Below, in pieces: positions 62,962 through 64,000 of a stretch of DNA of 64,000 bases. The notes below the pieces were generated by a model. That model saw nothing but the letters and a program-made list of their open reading frames with translations. It did not search any database and was not told the origin of the DNA. The position numbers and the translations under genes were made by a program. The stretch lies in NCBI GenBank assembly GCA_038373865.1, contig JAXGGA010003025.1, forward strand, positions 46,237 through 110,236, given 5' to 3'. Positions within the stretch are counted from its first letter, which is position 1. Each line of letters opens with the position of its first letter. The DNA is from Uloborus plumipes (lineage: Eukaryota; Arthropoda; Arachnida; Araneae; Uloboridae).

Positions 62962-64000
62962 TAGCCTTTTTGCCCTTTGACATAGAATGTGTTTAATTCA
63001 ATTTTTGCAGGAGCTTTTTGTCATCAAGCATTCATTATGTGTGTTTCCTATCCTATCACTGGCAATTTTCTTGAATCTGAACCGAATACGTCACAACCGA
63101 ATCAGAATTTAGTGAGATAATCAAAATGTTCTTGTACATTACTTGGACATTGTTAACTAATGTTTGCACGTCCGTTTCATTTTAAACAAAGCTTTACAGT
63201 AATATTAAGAAGCTGATTTAATACTAAAGAAAAGTGTTACTCAAATTAAAGAGACTATTAACCTCTGAATCTACTGTTGGAAAATGTATCTAAAACACAT
63301 TGTTGAAATATTACAAATGTTTTTATTTATCTACATCTAAAAATACTAAAGAACTTAGCCAGTTTTAGTAAATATTAAATTATTCTTTCCAAAATGTGTA
63401 TAGAAAACAGCAGATAAGATAAATTATTTTTGAGAATACCATCGAAAATGAGCTCAAAACATTGATTTTCATTTTCAAAAGCACAAATAGTGTAAATTTA
63501 CTCAACACAAAACTTTGACAGACATTTGCAAAACTAAATTTTGCTTCCTATGCCTATTTTCAGTATCAGAAACAACATTTTGTTATTATATCAAACCTCC
63601 TGTGCATTAGAGCTGATTTCGAAGTATAAAATTTACTGCAAAAACGTCTATCATGAAATATGTTTTCCCAGAATTGTACATAATTTACTCGAAATTCTTG
63701 AAATTTTATTCATCGACATCTCAGCACGTTCCAAAGCTTTGATAATAAAACAAGCAATAAAGACTCCACATTTAATTAAATATCGAGAAATAACATCAAT
63801 GAAGATCGGCAGATATGAGCCGTGGGCGGCTGTACAGATAGATCTGAAGTTCAGACGAATCTTTGAGCACACAACAACCAAAACGAGCTTCTATTGACCT
63901 ATATATTTTAACAAGAATTTCATCTGCAGAAGTGATCATGATTGGAAGTTTGCCTAAAGCTCGGAGCCGCAAGATTGAATTCCCCAAGTCTCTTCTTTAA

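Larger units (their letters stand above)
61144..64000. other. AT-rich non-coding DNA to window end
   Basis: No gene recognised. The 118-codon plus frame at 63541-63897 overlaps minus frames at 63651-63987; the last 250 bases are GC-richer, open on both strands and unidentified. An exon beginning outside the window cannot be excluded. A G-rich run near 61231 and T runs at 62598-62650 are simple repeats. Confidence 0.55.

Noticed and set aside
63541..63987. 118-codon plus frame overlapping two minus frames at the window end
   Set aside because: Open on both strands without any recognisable motif; an exon cut by the window edge cannot be proved.

Overview
The window reads as non-coding nuclear DNA from an animal with an AT-rich, repeat-littered genome. 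There is no bacterial-style gene packing. The longest ATG-initiated open frames are only about 115-130 codons, are scattered on both strands, and often overlap each other antisense. None shows a protein family I can recognise. Homopolymers and simple repeats are frequent: A runs of 16-27, C19, G16, (AT)15, (AAT)12 and (ATT)11. Small transposon-like relics fill part of the rest. The Helitron-like element near 18.4-19.4 kb and a tRNA-Lys-like SINE near 5.2 kb have a style I associate with arthropods, probably chelicerates such as spiders. That placement rests on memory of repeat style, not on a marker gene, so treat it as a lead.

Layout. 0-9.6 kb: AT-rich DNA with a 195-bp-period tandem duplication at 4.6-5.0 kb, a minus-strand SINE at 5.1-5.3 kb and hairpins at 6.2-6.3 kb. 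9.6-10.4 kb: a diverged tandem duplication followed by a GC-richer patch. 12.1-12.5 kb: a GC-richer patch ending in a possible 20-nt microexon. 14.65-14.73 kb: a three-way-junction fold followed by a T5 run. 17.7-18.0 kb: a strong G-quadruplex motif and an AAT microsatellite. 18.35-19.43 kb: a non-autonomous Helitron-like element with a 144-bp tandem array inside. 23.76-24.12 kb: a complete-looking 353-bp MITE with long inverted ends, next to a GACTCC-rich repeat. 25.6-25.97 kb: a probable second SINE. 29.5-29.85 kb: another old tandem duplication. 35.6, 43.2-43.9 and 44.8-45.1 kb: unclassified GC-rich islands. 44.3 kb: a near-perfect 20-position hairpin. 51.95-52.2 kb: a compact cluster of transcription-factor-like sites. 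54.0-54.85 kb and 61.0-61.15 kb: inverted-repeat relics.

I found no intact gene, no recognisable exon of a known family, no rRNA, no functional tRNA, no CRISPR array and no viral gene. The window is most simply an intergenic desert or the inside of very large introns. Its content is a record of small transposon insertions and repeated local tandem duplication, with a few places that could be regulatory DNA or small structured RNAs. Nothing here amounts to a demonstrable new biological system. The best leads are the 353-bp MITE, the Helitron-like element, the 52-kb site cluster and the 44.3-kb hairpin.
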